DNA of 64,000 nucleotides, taken from Antitrichia curtipendula (Eukaryota; Streptophyta; Bryopsida; Hypnales; Leucodontaceae). Within the stretch, counting starts at the first letter, position 1. Each line of letters starts with the position of its first letter. Shown here one piece after another: positions 47,701 through 59,469 of the stretch. The stretch spans positions 23,994,001 to 24,058,000 of the forward strand of contig OX579635.1 of the NCBI GenBank assembly GCA_951230915.1, given 5' to 3'. Position numbers and translations under genes: made by a program. The notes beneath the pieces are model-generated. The model had not been told where the DNA came from. It was given only the letters and a program-made list of their open reading frames with translations, and ran no database searches.

Positions 47701-48150
47701 TAGCAACCAAGGTCTGGTTGAACGCGCCTTCCCGACCCCAGTCCCCCACCACCAAGAAATTCAACGGAAACTTTGTGAAAGATTGGGTCTTCAAAGCAAC
47801 CGATGATCTAGACTCAACGCTGTACAGCGAAGCCGCGCAGCCCACGAGGAACAGCACAAGCACGGCAACCACGGTCGTCGCCGCGATTTTCCAAAGCCCC
47901 CTTCCTCCGCTTCCTTCATTCCCAGCACCCTATTGCATCCAACAAACAATCAACATTCAACAAACTTTCAATTAACAGATATCCAAACAAACATCAGTTC
48001 CCCAGGTGAGAATTTCATTCCGAACAGAGGATTTGATGGTGCATTCGTAAGCTATGAACTGACCCGTGAAGAAGCGATCTGTACCTCCACATTCGATTGC
48101 AACAGGCCTACTTCTTCATCCGGAATCGTTTGGGTACCCAAGATCGCCAT
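44769..48150 (-). CDS. Purple acid phosphatase (small PAP17/PAP3-like class), complete, 8 exons
   Basis: Exons (minus): 48150-48085, 47929-47696, 47094-46938, 46624-46493, 46226-46087, 45752-45624, 45428-45361, 44964-44769. All are GT-AG and join in frame to 373 aa (Arabidopsis PAP17 is about 338). The dinuclear metal motifs are complete: GDWG (D85), GDNFY (D118, Y121), GNHD (N156), VGHH (H262) and GHDH (H297, H299). This is the low-molecular-weight plant PAP class related to mammalian TRAP, which hydrolyses phosphate monoesters at acid pH and is often phosphate-starvation induced. Unusually, about 36 polar residues precede the hydrophobic stretch [20 protein letters not shown] (37-56), suggesting a type II membrane anchor rather than a classical cleaved signal peptide. 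Exon 6 has a partial tandem duplication in the next intron (45498-45644). Two interstitial telomere motifs also lie in introns. Confidence 0.93.
45063..45095. repeat. Interstitial telomere-type repeat in phosphatase intron 7
   Basis: About four tandem CCTAAA/CCCTAAA units, the plant telomere repeat read on the C-rich strand, lie within the intron 45360-44965. Confidence 0.85.
45498..45644 (-). repeat. 73/74-bp tandem duplication covering the end of phosphatase exon 6 and its splice donor
   Basis: Copies at 45571-45644 and 45498-45570 are about 93% alike. The functional copy carries the last 21 bases of exon 6 and its donor (CTCGAG then GTCAG on the minus strand). In the intronic copy the donor is altered to CTAGAG then TTCAG, removing GT. 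Confidence 0.9.
45979..46003. repeat. Interstitial telomere-type repeat in phosphatase intron 5
   Basis: Three tandem CCCTAAA units plus a partial unit inside intron 46086-45753. Confidence 0.88.
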
Positions 48151-48904
48151 TCCTGCAATTAATCAAACCAACGAATCCCGATTAGTCACCCTGAAAGAAT
48201 CCTGAAAATTTTCATCAGAAAAAAAAAACATCAGAAAGAAGAGGCAGGTTACGAGCGAGCACAATCAACAGCACCGAGTTAGACACCTTGTTCAAATTTC
48301 CGACGGTGCGGTCAGAGTTTATGGGATTGACACGAGATCACAAGCTCCACAGACTGAAAAATAGTTGACGGCTGAGTTTGTGAAAGTTGGAAACGAAAGG
48401 GAAGAGTAGAAGAGCTCATTTTGAATTGGCGGACTTGACGACGCCAGGAGACGAGGTGCAAGCAGCGGATCGAGGATCAGTTGAGGGAATCTACTCTTGA
48501 AGGAGCGGATATTCTAGAAGAATCCAGAACGGATCCTCGAGAACTGAATGACTGACTGGCAGACAGACGCGGCTTCAAGCACGGACGTACGACTACGGGA
48601 GCGCCGTTCCAAGTTTCCGAGTATATTCCAAGAAAAAAACAGAAGGCGGTATTTTCATGTTTTCGAAATAATATAATTAGCATGATGCTATAATCTCGCA
48701 ACGTAACTGCCACTCCTGCCACGTATATATCTTCGAACAACGGCAACGGAACGGAACTTCCAACTCCCGTGTGCGCGAGAGAGTCAATATTGATAGCAAC
48801 ACCAACCCACAAGTTCGATTCAGTAATTCACACCATGCCTACTATCAGACTGCAACTCTGTGTCTAGTCTCGCCGTCTTACAACCATAAATTGGCGTGAG
48901 TCAG
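48151..48904 (-). promoter_or_regulatory. Upstream region of the phosphatase gene
   Basis: Moderately GC-rich DNA ahead of the phosphatase ATG, expected to hold its leader and promoter. No specific motif such as a P1BS site was secured by eye. Confidence 0.35.
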
Positions 48905-49086
48905 GGCGCCAAATTTGTGACTTTCAAGTGTTCAGAGACTCGTATCGATATGTTAGTTGACATAGCGCAATTTCACGAGATTGGTACAGACTGTTTTCGG
49001 CACCAGTCTAGCTGATCGGAACCTCAGATTTATACCGGTCATACTCTTGTAAGCTCTGAGCACTTGAATGTCACAATTTTGGCGCA
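48905..49086. mobile_element. Foldback element, 182 bp, upstream of the phosphatase gene
   Basis: Left GGCGCCAAATTTGTGACTTT and right in reverse GTGCGCCAAAATTGTGACAT, both continuing through CAAGTG and TCAGAG, form inverted arms of about 45 bp with a central loop. Flanking duplication is unclear. Non-coding. Confidence 0.65.
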
Positions 49087-50959
49087 CTAAAACACGTCAG
49101 AACTATTATCGGAGAGTACGTTCATGTAATCAGAGCAATCTCTGAAAGCCGGTCGACATGCTAGCTAGCTCAAGCTAGCGACGTCTCTACTTCTAAAACG
49201 GACACTCACGTTTCTCGCTTAAAACCACGTTGATATCTGCAGTCAGTATATTTGAGATAACTAAGATACAAACTCGATACAACTATGAGCAGCGTACTTC
49301 TGATGTAAAAAATCAGAATTGACCGGGAAGATCGACCAGTACCAAGAAACGGTCGACAGTGAACCTCCACACTCGGAGTTGTAAAGAGAATCATTCAGAA
49401 AACGACCATAGCTTTTCACAACCGTGGTTTCACACACAACTTCGTGTCCATAACGATTGACCCAAGTCGTCACCTCAAAAGCCACGGCAACTCAAAGTAT
49501 TTTATATCCACACGCACGCACACACCTGCAGGAAACTAGATGATGCTGGAAATTAAAGCTCCACAGAAACCGCAATTCAGCACCGAATCGCAAATCAATT
49601 AATGTGGACTGGAAGAGCACGAGAGAGAGATAATGAGAGGGGAAGAATTTTAGGGGATGGAACGACGCCTTGTGGGTGGGCGAGGTGGTTGCAGTAGGAA
49701 GAGGTCAGGGAGCGCAGAAGATGGAGGTATGGCACGGTCAAGGGGGAACGGTCAAGGGGGTGAATCTTCGGCGGGCAGGTTGGACCGTGCCTCGTAGGGA
49801 ATAGTAAATTACGGAGATTGTCTCGTGACTTTCTAGCTACGGATCTCAGTACGAACCGCCTCGTGGCCACTTCGCCGCTTTTGGTGCAATAGCCCGTTTT
49901 AAACGGTCAAGCAGAAGTGACCGGACTATTTATAGATGGAGATGAACCTCCAAAATGAAAATCTATTTTTAGAAATTCAAAATTTGGGCTAAGACTTTTT
50001 TTTTTTATAATATCAAAATCTTTTGTCTGTAAACAGAATTTTCTTGAACAATGTCATCCAATTTGAGTGATCTATCATCCAATTCATTACCTTTCGTCTA
50101 CACTAATAATAAAACTCTAACTCTAAATGGCAACAACATTGTTAACAATACAAGATGTCAACATCAACACTAATTGTGAGCTACATGACATGGCTTTTTA
50201 ACACTTGATATGAAACGGTATCATTGAAGTAGAATTTAAGAATTATTTCCCAATCTTCATTTCCAATCCTATGACAAATGCAGTTTCAACAACTCTTGGA
50301 CTAGTGACCCGCATAAATCAAGTTAGTAACTTTAATTTAAAATAACTTTAGAAGTCATGTTTAAGCTTTAATTTACTAGTAGCCAATATATAAATGAAAT
50401 AGGACAAAGAGACTCCATTTTTCATCCAACATTTAATGGCTAAGACATAAACTATACTTATATATTGCATCAAGTTGGATTGTACTAACTAGTGGAGTGT
50501 GGTGTACATACAGTGTCTTCTTAATATTCAAACTAAGATCCCTTCTTTGAAATGTATTGAATCATTCAAACATTTTCAAGTATACAATTCTTTTAAAAGA
50601 CAAAAAAATATGGCAACCAACCCAAATTGTTTCATATTTTTGAAGCAAATATTATATTAAATATGAATTTCAAATACAAAAACTCATAGGAACTTATTTA
50701 TGTTCTTCAAAGGAGAGGAAACCATCTAGTATTTATCCTTTAATGAATTTCAAGAGACCCCAATTCAATATCAAAGAATCTAAAAGTAAACTCATGTAAT
50801 TTTTTTAATCAATTAAGATTTACTAAGATCAATTAAGATTTATTTTGGTAATGTGATAATCACAAGAAAGAGCTTGCAAAACAAACCCTATTATTTTTAC
50901 TTCCATCCTATTAAATCTCATCCAAAATTGTGCTTGTATGTACTTTATTATGCCTTCAC
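49087..50959. other. Intergenic DNA, GC-richer to about 49920, then AT-rich
   Basis: A 91-residue minus frame at 49595-49870, beginning MATRRFVLRSVARKSRDNLR, is arginine-rich at its start. It could be a spurious frame or an upstream non-coding exon of the phosphatase gene. No family recognised. After 49920 the DNA is AT-rich with no gene. Confidence 0.3.
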
Positions 50960-53159
50960 TTAATCCTTAGCCCCTAAACTTTCAAGGCATTTTCAAGGGC
51001 ATTTTTTCATCAAAAAATACTCAAAATTGTCATTTTTATTGCAAAGTGCAAAAAACTTTAGGAAATTTTTTTTCCACATATCTTGCATTGGTCTAGTATG
51101 AGAATGTGTGGAATGAATTTCAAATACTATAACTACATAGATTGCAAGATATGTGTGTTTGAAATGAATAAATCTAGATTTTTTGCACCTTGCTTGACTA
51201 GATTTTAAGGCTTTGAATCTTCTTAGCTTAATAGTTTTGCACTATGAATTTGGGATTTCTTATTTTTTATGTTGAAAAATGAAGTGGAAAGTCTAGAAAA
51301 AAGATCCCAAAATGGATTGCAATAAATAGTATTTTATGTGTATTTGACATAGAAGTTATATTCATGAAGAACCAATGGTTAGTTCAAAGTTAGCAAGTGG
51401 AATTGGAAAAATACCTTGTTTAATTGCAATTTGAAAACATTGAGAAAAAGAAGTGAAAAAATCTATAAAATCTTATATTTTGAATTAAAAAAATAGAGAA
51501 AACATCCAAATTTCGTACTTGAACAATCAATTCAATTTGGAAATTGAAGGAAAATAGCCAATAAGGCAAGAGGTCCATAAAGTGCCCATGTACAAGCAAG
51601 AACTAAATTCAAGACGTGGTAAAACTTCTTGAAGTATTTTTTAGTAAATTCTCCTTGAAAGACAAATGAAATTGGCATCTAATTGCCACAAATCAAGTTT
51701 TTTCATAAATTTTTGTAGCTTAATAGATTTAGATATAAATTCTTGAAGTTGATGCAATGGACTATAAAATTGTCCACATCCTGAAATGTAAACTATTTGT
51801 ACATTATTGGTACAATGAAAAAGCAACATGTATACAAATAGTGCACGTTTCAAGAACTCAAGGTGGGTGATTTCAGAGCCCAAGCGCTTCATAAACCTCC
51901 CACCTTAATCCTTTAACCCAAGAACAACACGGGGGTGATGCAGTTTTGGGTGTAATCTTTGTACTCCTAAACAAAAAAATGGCTTTAATTAAGGTGGTTC
52001 CTACCTTTTGAAGATTGTATGCCCTCCTCCTACTATAAAATGGTGGTGGATGAAAACCTGCATCTTTTGTCTATAGTAGAGATATCTTGAGTCATTCATG
52101 AGACAATTTCAATCCTTCGCGTCGTTTCAGGGCTAAAGATTGATGCAGTCTCCCCATGACCAAGGTAGTTACCAAAATTATTCCAATTTTTGACCCAAAT
52201 AGGTGCATTCTTTGTTTCTATGGTAAACAAAGAAGTCATCCATCTCCCACTTTAGGGCCTCAACGTCCTTCAAGAGTAAAACCCTAAAAAAACAAGCCTT
52301 CTTTAACATTGCAAGAAGGTGCACATATATAGTTTAGGTACAAACCTTAGAGCAATCCTACAACAACACGCTGAAGCAAATCAATGGAGGACATTCTTCT
52401 ATCATAGAAGATCAATGGTACATTGAACCTTTAGAGGTTAGTTGCATTATTCATAGAACTAGCTGAAATTCACTCCATTGCTACTTAAAATTTCCCGTAG
52501 CTGAAAAGTATATGGGAAAAAATCCTTGAAAAATTTAGATTTTAGCTTAAGCTCCAACAAATAATAGAATTTGGTAGCCAATTTGCAACTTCCTCCACAT
52601 TGCAATTAACACCTATTTTTTCAGTTTTGTCTTTTAGTACTCCCAATAATCCTTTAATCTTCTTTTTTTTTATTTATTTTTTAATACTACTCACTCTCAA
52701 GGTGGCTAAAGTCGATGCTTGTTTTGTCTTAAAGCATTAAAGAAAATTTGGACTCTCGAGAAGGCCGCTAAAAAATACCAGAAGAGACCCCTATATTACA
52801 TTTATTTTGGCTTGACAAATTTTTTTCCCCTATTGTCGCTCATTGTGAGTTCAGGCATTGATTACAAAAGAAATATTACTTGAAGGGAGGAGGGGACAGC
52901 AGTTACTATTTTTAAATATATGTCATCATGCAGTAAACACTCCTTGTAAAACTCTGAATAAACTATACATAAAAGGAGTAAAAGTGATAGTTCTTGATGA
53001 AGTTCACACAAGCTGACACCGCATCTCTAACAAAGATGCCGTCCTTTTCCTAGCTCCGTAGGACTCCCCAAATAGAGTGGCTTGTCAAAGCTTGATGGCC
53101 TTCTTGAGAGTCCAAAATTTTCTCTAATGGATTGCATATTGCACTAAATTCCATAAACT
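50960..53159. other. AT-rich intergenic DNA containing a degraded copy of the long TTAA family
   Basis: TTAATCCTTAGCCCCTAAAC at 50960 resembles a left end. The core ATAGATTGCAAGATATGTG near 51140 matches elements such as 25374-26315. No convincing right end was found. The rest shows no gene. Confidence 0.4.
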
Positions 53160-53983
53160 AGTTCTGGGATCACTGGTCAGCTCTGGTGAGTGTTGCTGTG
53201 GGGTCTGCTCCTACTGCAGCTGTCTCGTCGACCTTTGTCCACCCTAATCTACGAAGTCCTGATCCTGTTTTGTTTTGTTTTGGCAATCTTCGCGGTGGAA
53301 TCTTTTTCCAATTGCGTGCGCTCAGTCACTCAGTTTCCGTCTCTTTGCCTGATTGTTGCAGTCGCACTGACGGACTGTGAATGGCTCGACGTGCGTGGTC
53401 AGCATTAGATCCAACTTCAACGTACTTCCAAAGTTGCAAGGCTTCTGCATGCAGCTACTGCAAGTCAAGTAAATTATTCCGTCCACTCAATTGCTCATCA
53501 TGCTGGCCCAGGTCCCAACAACTGGAGGATTGAAGATTCCGCCTGTCTGATACGGAATCACCGATGAAAAATTAGACATCACCAGGCCACTGACGCACTG
53601 ATCCACACACTGTACAACTTAATTAGTAGTTTGAGATTCAAACCGAAACGGTAAGCTAGCTTCCCGTAACCCCCCGAAAAACGAGAATCCAGGAAACCGA
53701 GAATCCTTCTGTTCAATGTGAGCAAGCTCTTTGATCATCGATCTCATATCTGATCTGAAAGCGATGAAATTAAATGTAGCAACTTGGTGGTAAGCTTACA
53801 TCGAATAATCTCTTCAAGTCTCTTAATTTTCGAATGTTACGTTCACTCTTCCTTCTCTTTTACCTTGCGGTCACTTTACGTGTGAAACCAAGCCAAGGAA
53901 GAAAAAGTAAAAGAAATCTTATTAATAACACTCTCAGACAAGAGCAGCTTACAAATGGTACTCCGAACTAACTTCACCCTGAG
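53160..53983. other. GC-richer unassigned stretch
   Basis: Between about 53160 and 53640 the composition rises and a 64-72 residue pair of overlapping plus frames opens (53186-53408). Neither is recognisable. It could be a lost exon or promoter-like DNA. Confidence 0.25.
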
Positions 53984-54175
53984 TTAACTTCACCGCGTGA
54001 ATTGTTACCTTAAAATAATGCAAAAGCACTCATTGGAAGTCATTCAAGCTACTAGAGAAGCCTTTCCCTTTTTACACAAAATTTGGAGAATGGATAGTTG
54101 CACTTCTGTCTTGCATGCAGAGAGATTCTTTATCATTCATAGGCCAGAAAAATGTCCTCCGCGTTTATGGGTTAA
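53984..54175. mobile_element. Short TTAA-bounded repeat (192 bp)
   Basis: Bounded by TTAA at 53984-53987 and 54172-54175. It contains AATGCAAAAGCACTCATTGG, GGATAGTTGCACTT and CGTTTATGGG, shared with 55199-55429, 55840-56072 and, reversed, 58883-59112. Confidence 0.65.
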
Positions 54176-55198
54176 TTTCTCTTGGGTTGGCCGCAAGTGC
54201 AAAACAAGCATTTCAGTTAGTTGGAACTCCACATCCGATTCCAACATTGGAGTTTCTAAAGAATTGTCAAGAAAGGTTAGTAGCTTTCAGATCTCTTTTT
54301 GGAGATGTGAATAACTTACGAGATGATTGGTACAGTTAAAAACAGTTGGGACTGATAAGGCCGGCCCACACTAATAATAATAAGGCAAGGCAAGGCAAGA
54401 AAGAGTGTGGTCTGGAAACTCAAGTCTTTCAGCCAACCATTACAGTGCCCCAAGGGTTCGCATTTTGTGACCTAAGTTACGCTAAGTAGCAGGCCATGTG
54501 ATTCGGAAAGTGATGGAACCAATTGGAAAATTCGAACCGCCGGCTTGGACCAACCAATAGTTAGTCCAACTCCACTCATCTCAGTCATCAGTCCTCAGTG
54601 GTCCACGTGGACTAATAGGAATGGCAAGGAATTTTTAGTGGATAAGTGCAGTCTTTGACAGTGAGGACGCTAACTTCGGACAGAATTAATTTAAGCCGAG
54701 CTGGACAAGGCGTGGCATGTGATTGGCTGGGAGAGGGGGGGGGGGGGGGGGGGACCGAGGTGGAGTGAGGTGGGCAGGTTGAGGGCGATGTGGATGCGTG
54801 ACAGCTGGCAATATTTTGGGCTGCCACCTAGGATGATAACCAGCTAAGTGTACTGCGTCTGCTGGCAGCTGACGTGTGGGCTGGACTCCACCTTGTCCGC
54901 AATTGGTAATGTTGTCCCTTTAAGGTAAGGGCCGCTTTACAGTAAGTAAGGGGCAAGTTCAGAAAATTTAAAATTTTTACATTGTGAGCACCTCAGATGC
55001 TGTGGAAATCATCATTTCTAAAATCGTGGGAATAATTGGTATTAAAAAAAACAAAATAACTCATTTGAAATCAAAATACTGTAGAAGATCTCTACTTTCC
55101 AAAACTAATTCCAAAGATGAATAGTTGTATTTATGTCCTACACAGGAAAATGCCTTGTCATTCATCAAACACTAAATGTCCGCGGCGTCCTTTCTAGG
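54176..55198. other. Intergenic DNA, GC-richer around 54440-54950
   Basis: No gene recognised; the 71-residue minus frame at 54612-54827 is proline-rich because it reads the G-run. A truncated relative of the short TTAA repeat occupies about 55063-55198. Confidence 0.4.
54735..54753 (+). repeat. Poly-G run, 19 bases
   Basis: Nineteen uninterrupted G on the plus strand, next to further G-rich sequence. Its true length is uncertain because such runs assemble poorly. Confidence 0.9.
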
Positions 55199-55429
55199 TT
55201 AACCCTTCAACGACAGGCTCATAACCGTGGAAATCATTTGTTCTTGTCACCGTGTGAATTGTTGGATTAAAATAATGCAAAAGCACTCATCTGAAGACAA
55301 ACTACTATAGATGATCTTCCCTTTTCACACAAAATTGGGAAGACGAATAGTTGCACTTATGTCCTAGAAGGAAAGATTATTTATCATTCATCAACCAAGA
55401 AAACGTCCTCGGCAGCATTTATGGGTTAA
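55199..55429. mobile_element. Short TTAA-bounded repeat (231 bp)
   Basis: TTAA at 55199-55202 and 55426-55429. The left body CCCTTCAACGACAGG and right body in reverse CCCATAAATGCTGCCG share CCC starts. Its length nearly equals the reversed copy at 58883-59112 (230 bp), supporting these borders. Another relative ends at TTAA 56069-56072. Confidence 0.7.
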
Positions 55430-56187
55430 TACTTAAACGCCTATATCCCTTTTCAAATTTCGGCAAAGTTTTTCTTATATCTTTGTATAAAAATATCAAT
55501 TACCAGAATTTCATGAAATTGATCATTGACATCTCAAGGACCAAGGCCTTTTTTCGTCAAAAAATACTCAAAACTGCCAATTCTATTGCAAAGAGTAAAA
55601 GAATTTGAATTTTATTTATTTATTTTTACACATCTAACCATAGGATCTTATGCCTAACTAGTATGAAAATGTGTGGAAAAAATTTCAGAAATTTTGGTTG
55701 CACAGATTGCAAGATATTTGCATTTAAAGTGAAGAAAACAAATGTTTTTGCACATTGTAGGACTATATTTTTTTTGACTTCGAGCCTTCTTAACTTTGAC
55801 TTTGAGCCTAACTTAACTTTTTCCCACTACAAAGTTTTGAGGTTCAATCTTTAAAGGACAATGGGTGACCTTGGATATCATCCCTTTTCATTATTGTGTA
55901 GATCATTGACTTAAGAAATAGCAAAAGCACTCATTGGAAGCCAAACTATTGTAGAAGATCTCACCTTTTTACAACAAAATTTAGAGGATGAATTTTTGTA
56001 CTCCTGTCCTATCAAAAAGATTTCTATTCATCAATTGGACGCCAAATGTCCCTATCAATGTTGAAGGGTTAAATCCTTATGGTAGGAAATTAAATTGATA
56101 GTCTAGGAAAAAAATATATTAAAAAAAAATTAAATAGAAAAAGGAAAATTTAAATTATTCATATTTATAAGATGGAATTCAAATGCA
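55430..56187. other. Composite of decayed TTAA-type repeats
   Basis: 55500-55800 carries the core of the long TTAA family (ACAGATTGCAAGATATTTGC). About 55840-56072 is another short TTAA repeat ending GTTGAAGGGTTAA. No gene. Confidence 0.5.
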
Positions 56188-57110
56188 TTAACCCCTCAAG
56201 TTCCTTGAGTTGTCACCAAAAACACTTCAAAACTGCCATTTCTAGTACAAGTACAATTTTTTTGAAAATAAACTATTTTTTATGCATGGAAGTGATGAAA
56301 CCATAGGGTCTTGTAGTCTGAAAACTTTAGAACATGTACTAGAAATTTCAGAAATTTCCACCATATGGATTGCAAGATATAAGCATTCAATTTCACTAAA
56401 TTCTTTTTTTTGGCCCTACAAAAAATTGGGCAATTGCACTTTACAAGTTCACTTTTCTATGAAAAAATCTCTAAAATGGTGATGCTTCTTTGGATTATTT
56501 TTCCTAGACAAGGGTTTAGGGTTTAGGGTTTAGGGTTGGCTACAACATATAGGAAAAAAATAGTAAGTAGAGAGAAGTAGAGAATGATTCAAAATACAAA
56601 ATTGTTAAGAATTTAGTTGTAGAATTAAAAAATGTCAATTCCAATGGTTGGAATGTTGTGATAAACAATCTACATCTATAATTTTTTTTTTTCAAAAAAT
56701 ATTGAAAATTGAGTAAGATAAAGGACTTCAAAGTTTATTTTAGAGTAGAGAATCCATAACTGCCCGCAAACTACATTCGTGGTAACCTTTGACTCATTGG
56801 TCAAAATGGAATGATTCAAAGCTTTCCACTCATACATTATTCTAGAAAACCAATTTCAAATTTGTATTTATGAAAAAAGTGATTTTTTTTTATCTACCCA
56901 AACTACCTGTCTAGAGAAAAAAATAACATATTAGGCCATAACTTTTGACTCACATTTCCAAATGTCATTAAATTTAGAGCAAATAAAAGATATTACTTGT
57001 TCCCACCTTTTATTAAAATTTCAGCCAAAAATATGCAAATCCTCAATCACAGGTACTTGACCAAAAAACTTGTACCACCAAAAAATGTTTGTTGGTCCTT
57101 CAGGGGTTAA
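56188..57110. mobile_element. TTAA-bounded MITE, 915-bp body, third copy of the long family
   Basis: TTAA at 56188-56191 and 57107-57110; ends CCCCTCAAG and, in reverse, CCCCTGAAGGACC. It follows 25374-26315 throughout except at 56512-56550, where a telomere repeat replaces normal sequence. Non-coding. Confidence 0.82.
56512..56537. repeat. Telomere repeat captured inside a MITE copy
   Basis: Three TTTAGGG units plus partial ones lie where the sister copies read straight from GACAAG into TTGGCTAC. Immediately after, about 35 bases present in both sister copies (starting ATGCTTGAAAA) are missing between two TAC triplets. Confidence 0.9.
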
Positions 57111-58882
57111 ACAATTTTTAGAAATGTATTTACTTGCATTACACTATACAACAATTATTGCAGCTAGTGTATATTCTTCTTGATCCAAAATAAATCTAGA
57201 TTTTCTTGAAAATGTCTAGATTAATGCAAGAATTATTCCTATTTTCAAGGGATTGAGTAGTTATTGTAGCTTTTAGTCAACCCCACTAGGTGTGAAAGAA
57301 TGGAAGTAAAAAATAAAGTAGTGCATGTTGAAAATAGGCAAAGAAATTGACAAATTCCGCCCTTTGGGAATTGCTCAAGTAATATTAATTTTGATCATTT
57401 TTTGAGCAACGCCGATGCATTGAAGTCCGGTGACGTCCTTTATATTCAATTCCGATGATGCTCTATGATTCAACACCAGAAAATTTTCAACAAGAGATTT
57501 GTTAGTATCAATAGTTTTGGGTTGAATTCATCACTTTGGTTGGTTAGAGTCTACATTTCTATTTTCTTTGTAGGGATATAGTCTCTGGAGCGGGGTATTT
57601 GCGGATTCTTTTGTTTCGGGGTGTTTGAACTAGCTTTAGTTGTTGTCGATGAAGTTAAAGAGAGACGATTTTTTAAACCATTGAATTTAATTTGGGACAA
57701 GTATATACAGAAATCCCAGATTTATTTTGGGATAGAGGGAGTAGTAAGTACTGTACATTCATTCCTATACAACAATAGTTCAAGCTTTGACCTACATTGT
57801 AAATACCTCACAAATCACATTATATTATAGTCAAAAGTACATTGTCGTACATTCACTTGTGCATTGTACATAATTAATTCTCTAACATCTTCTTGTCAAC
57901 ATTTTTTTAGGAAAGTTTAACTAGCATGCATTATTCCCCATACGAGGTTTTGATATAGGTGACCAATATAGACTTTAAGAATATAAAAATGATATATGCT
58001 TATACATGTAGAAGATGAGAAGACTCAAGTTCCTCATTCCCAAGGTAGGCCATCACTTTCCCATCAAAGGGGTTGTGTGTTTGATTCTTGCATGTGGAAT
58101 TGGCCATATTGTATTTGTCTTAGTACATTGATTATTCTACTCAACAGTGTATACATCACCATATGTTCTAATACATTACTAGCACATTTGACCACATTGC
58201 AAGGTGAAATGATTTTAATGAGGTGAAAAATTATAATACAATTAATTTATAACAGATACTAAAATGTAACAAACTTAAAACAATACTTGATTTGGGTCTT
58301 AAGACCATCTTCAAGTCATGTGCGTAGTCAAGTGGGTGATTTCTAAGATCAAGTTTCTACTCTTGAAATGAAAGTTGCTCTTCTAAGACTAAATTTCTAC
58401 TTCTAAAATTAAAATTGCTTAAGTGCTTGGTTTTCCAAGATCAAGTTTCTACTCCTTAAATGGAAGTTGTTGATTGTTTAATTATTAATCATCCAACAAT
58501 GTCTTACTATCAATTTTTGATACATATGTACCTTATCATAGTCTAGATGTCAAGAATAATCCAATATCCAATATATGGTTCCAAGTTTTCTTTTAGTGAT
58601 TTTTCGCTAAAAAGTGATGAAATTTTTTACAGGGAATATTTTGGCAAGATATTCTTGCTATCATAGTGGATGAAATTGCAAAATACTAGCAAATCTTGGG
58701 ATGGTATCACTCTATGTTAAATGAATGTATATTCTTTTTAAGTGAATAAATAAAATTATCCATTTATTGTAGGTTTCATCCACTTCCATGGATATAAATA
58801 GCTTCCTTTCTACAATGAAGATGGCTTTCTGCACCGCCTATTAACAAATGGAAAAAAGAACTGGACGGTTCCCTATATACCT
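57111..58882. other. AT-rich intergenic DNA
   Basis: No gene supported. A triplicated phrase of the type CAAGTTTCTACTC lies near 58340-58460. A sequence at 58040-58110 weakly recalls a tRNA-derived SINE but lacks a full promoter pattern. Confidence 0.35.
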
Positions 58883-59112
58883 TTAACCTTTAAAAATGTC
58901 AATGAAGATTGACGTTTGGCATCCCATGGATGATAGGGAATCCTTACAACAGGACATAAGTGCAACTATTCATCTTCTAAATTCTATTATGAAAAGGGGA
59001 GGTCATCTATAGTAGTTTGACTTCCAATAAGTGCTTCAGCAATTTTGTAAGCCAATGCTTCACAGGGTAACCAAAGGGATGATTTCCATTGTTACTAGTC
59101 CACCTTTTTTAA
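58883..59112. mobile_element. Short TTAA-bounded repeat, reversed copy (230 bp)
   Basis: TTAA at 58883-58886 and 59109-59112. The interior reads AGTGCAACTATTCATC and GTAGTTTGACTTCCAATAAG, the reverse of the copies at 53984 and 55199. Confidence 0.68.
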
Positions 59113-59332
59113 CCCCTTAACGCCTCAATCCTACTTCAAAATTTGGCATATTTTTGCTTAAATCTTTGTACAAAAATATCATTTACCACAATTTCATGAA
59201 ATTGAACATTAAAAAAAGTTGCCTTTTCAAGATTCAAGTGTTACATTGGATGAATGAGAAGTTAGTTGGATGAAACAACACCTACAAACCCTCTTGTCAT
59301 AGAAAGTGGACGTCGATGCAATTAAGGGTTAA
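59109..59332. mobile_element. TTAA-bounded repeat, 224 bp, adjoining the previous element
   Basis: It shares TTAA 59109-59112 with its left neighbour and ends at TTAA 59329-59332. Left body CCCCTTAACGCCTC, right in reverse CCCTTAATTGCATCG. Placement of two elements at one TTAA suggests repeated use of the same target. Confidence 0.5.
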
Positions 59333-59469
59333 GGGTAAAGTGTTACCATTCAGGTCAAACATTCAGGTCTGGACTGATTTCCCCTTCGGCTGAAATTTAA
59401 AAAATCATTTGTTCAGATGGCATTATTTTTTTTTCCCCTTAAAAATCCTTTGATAAAAACGGACCGACG

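Noticed and set aside
49595..49870. Minus-strand 91-codon frame with arginine-rich start, possible organelle-targeted protein
   Set aside because: No conserved domain is visible and it lies in the upstream region of the phosphatase gene on the same strand, where a leader exon is as likely.
58030..58110. tRNA gene or tRNA-derived SINE
   Set aside because: One segment (GTGTGTTTGATTCTTGC) recalls a B box, but no A box, no cloverleaf and no tail were found.
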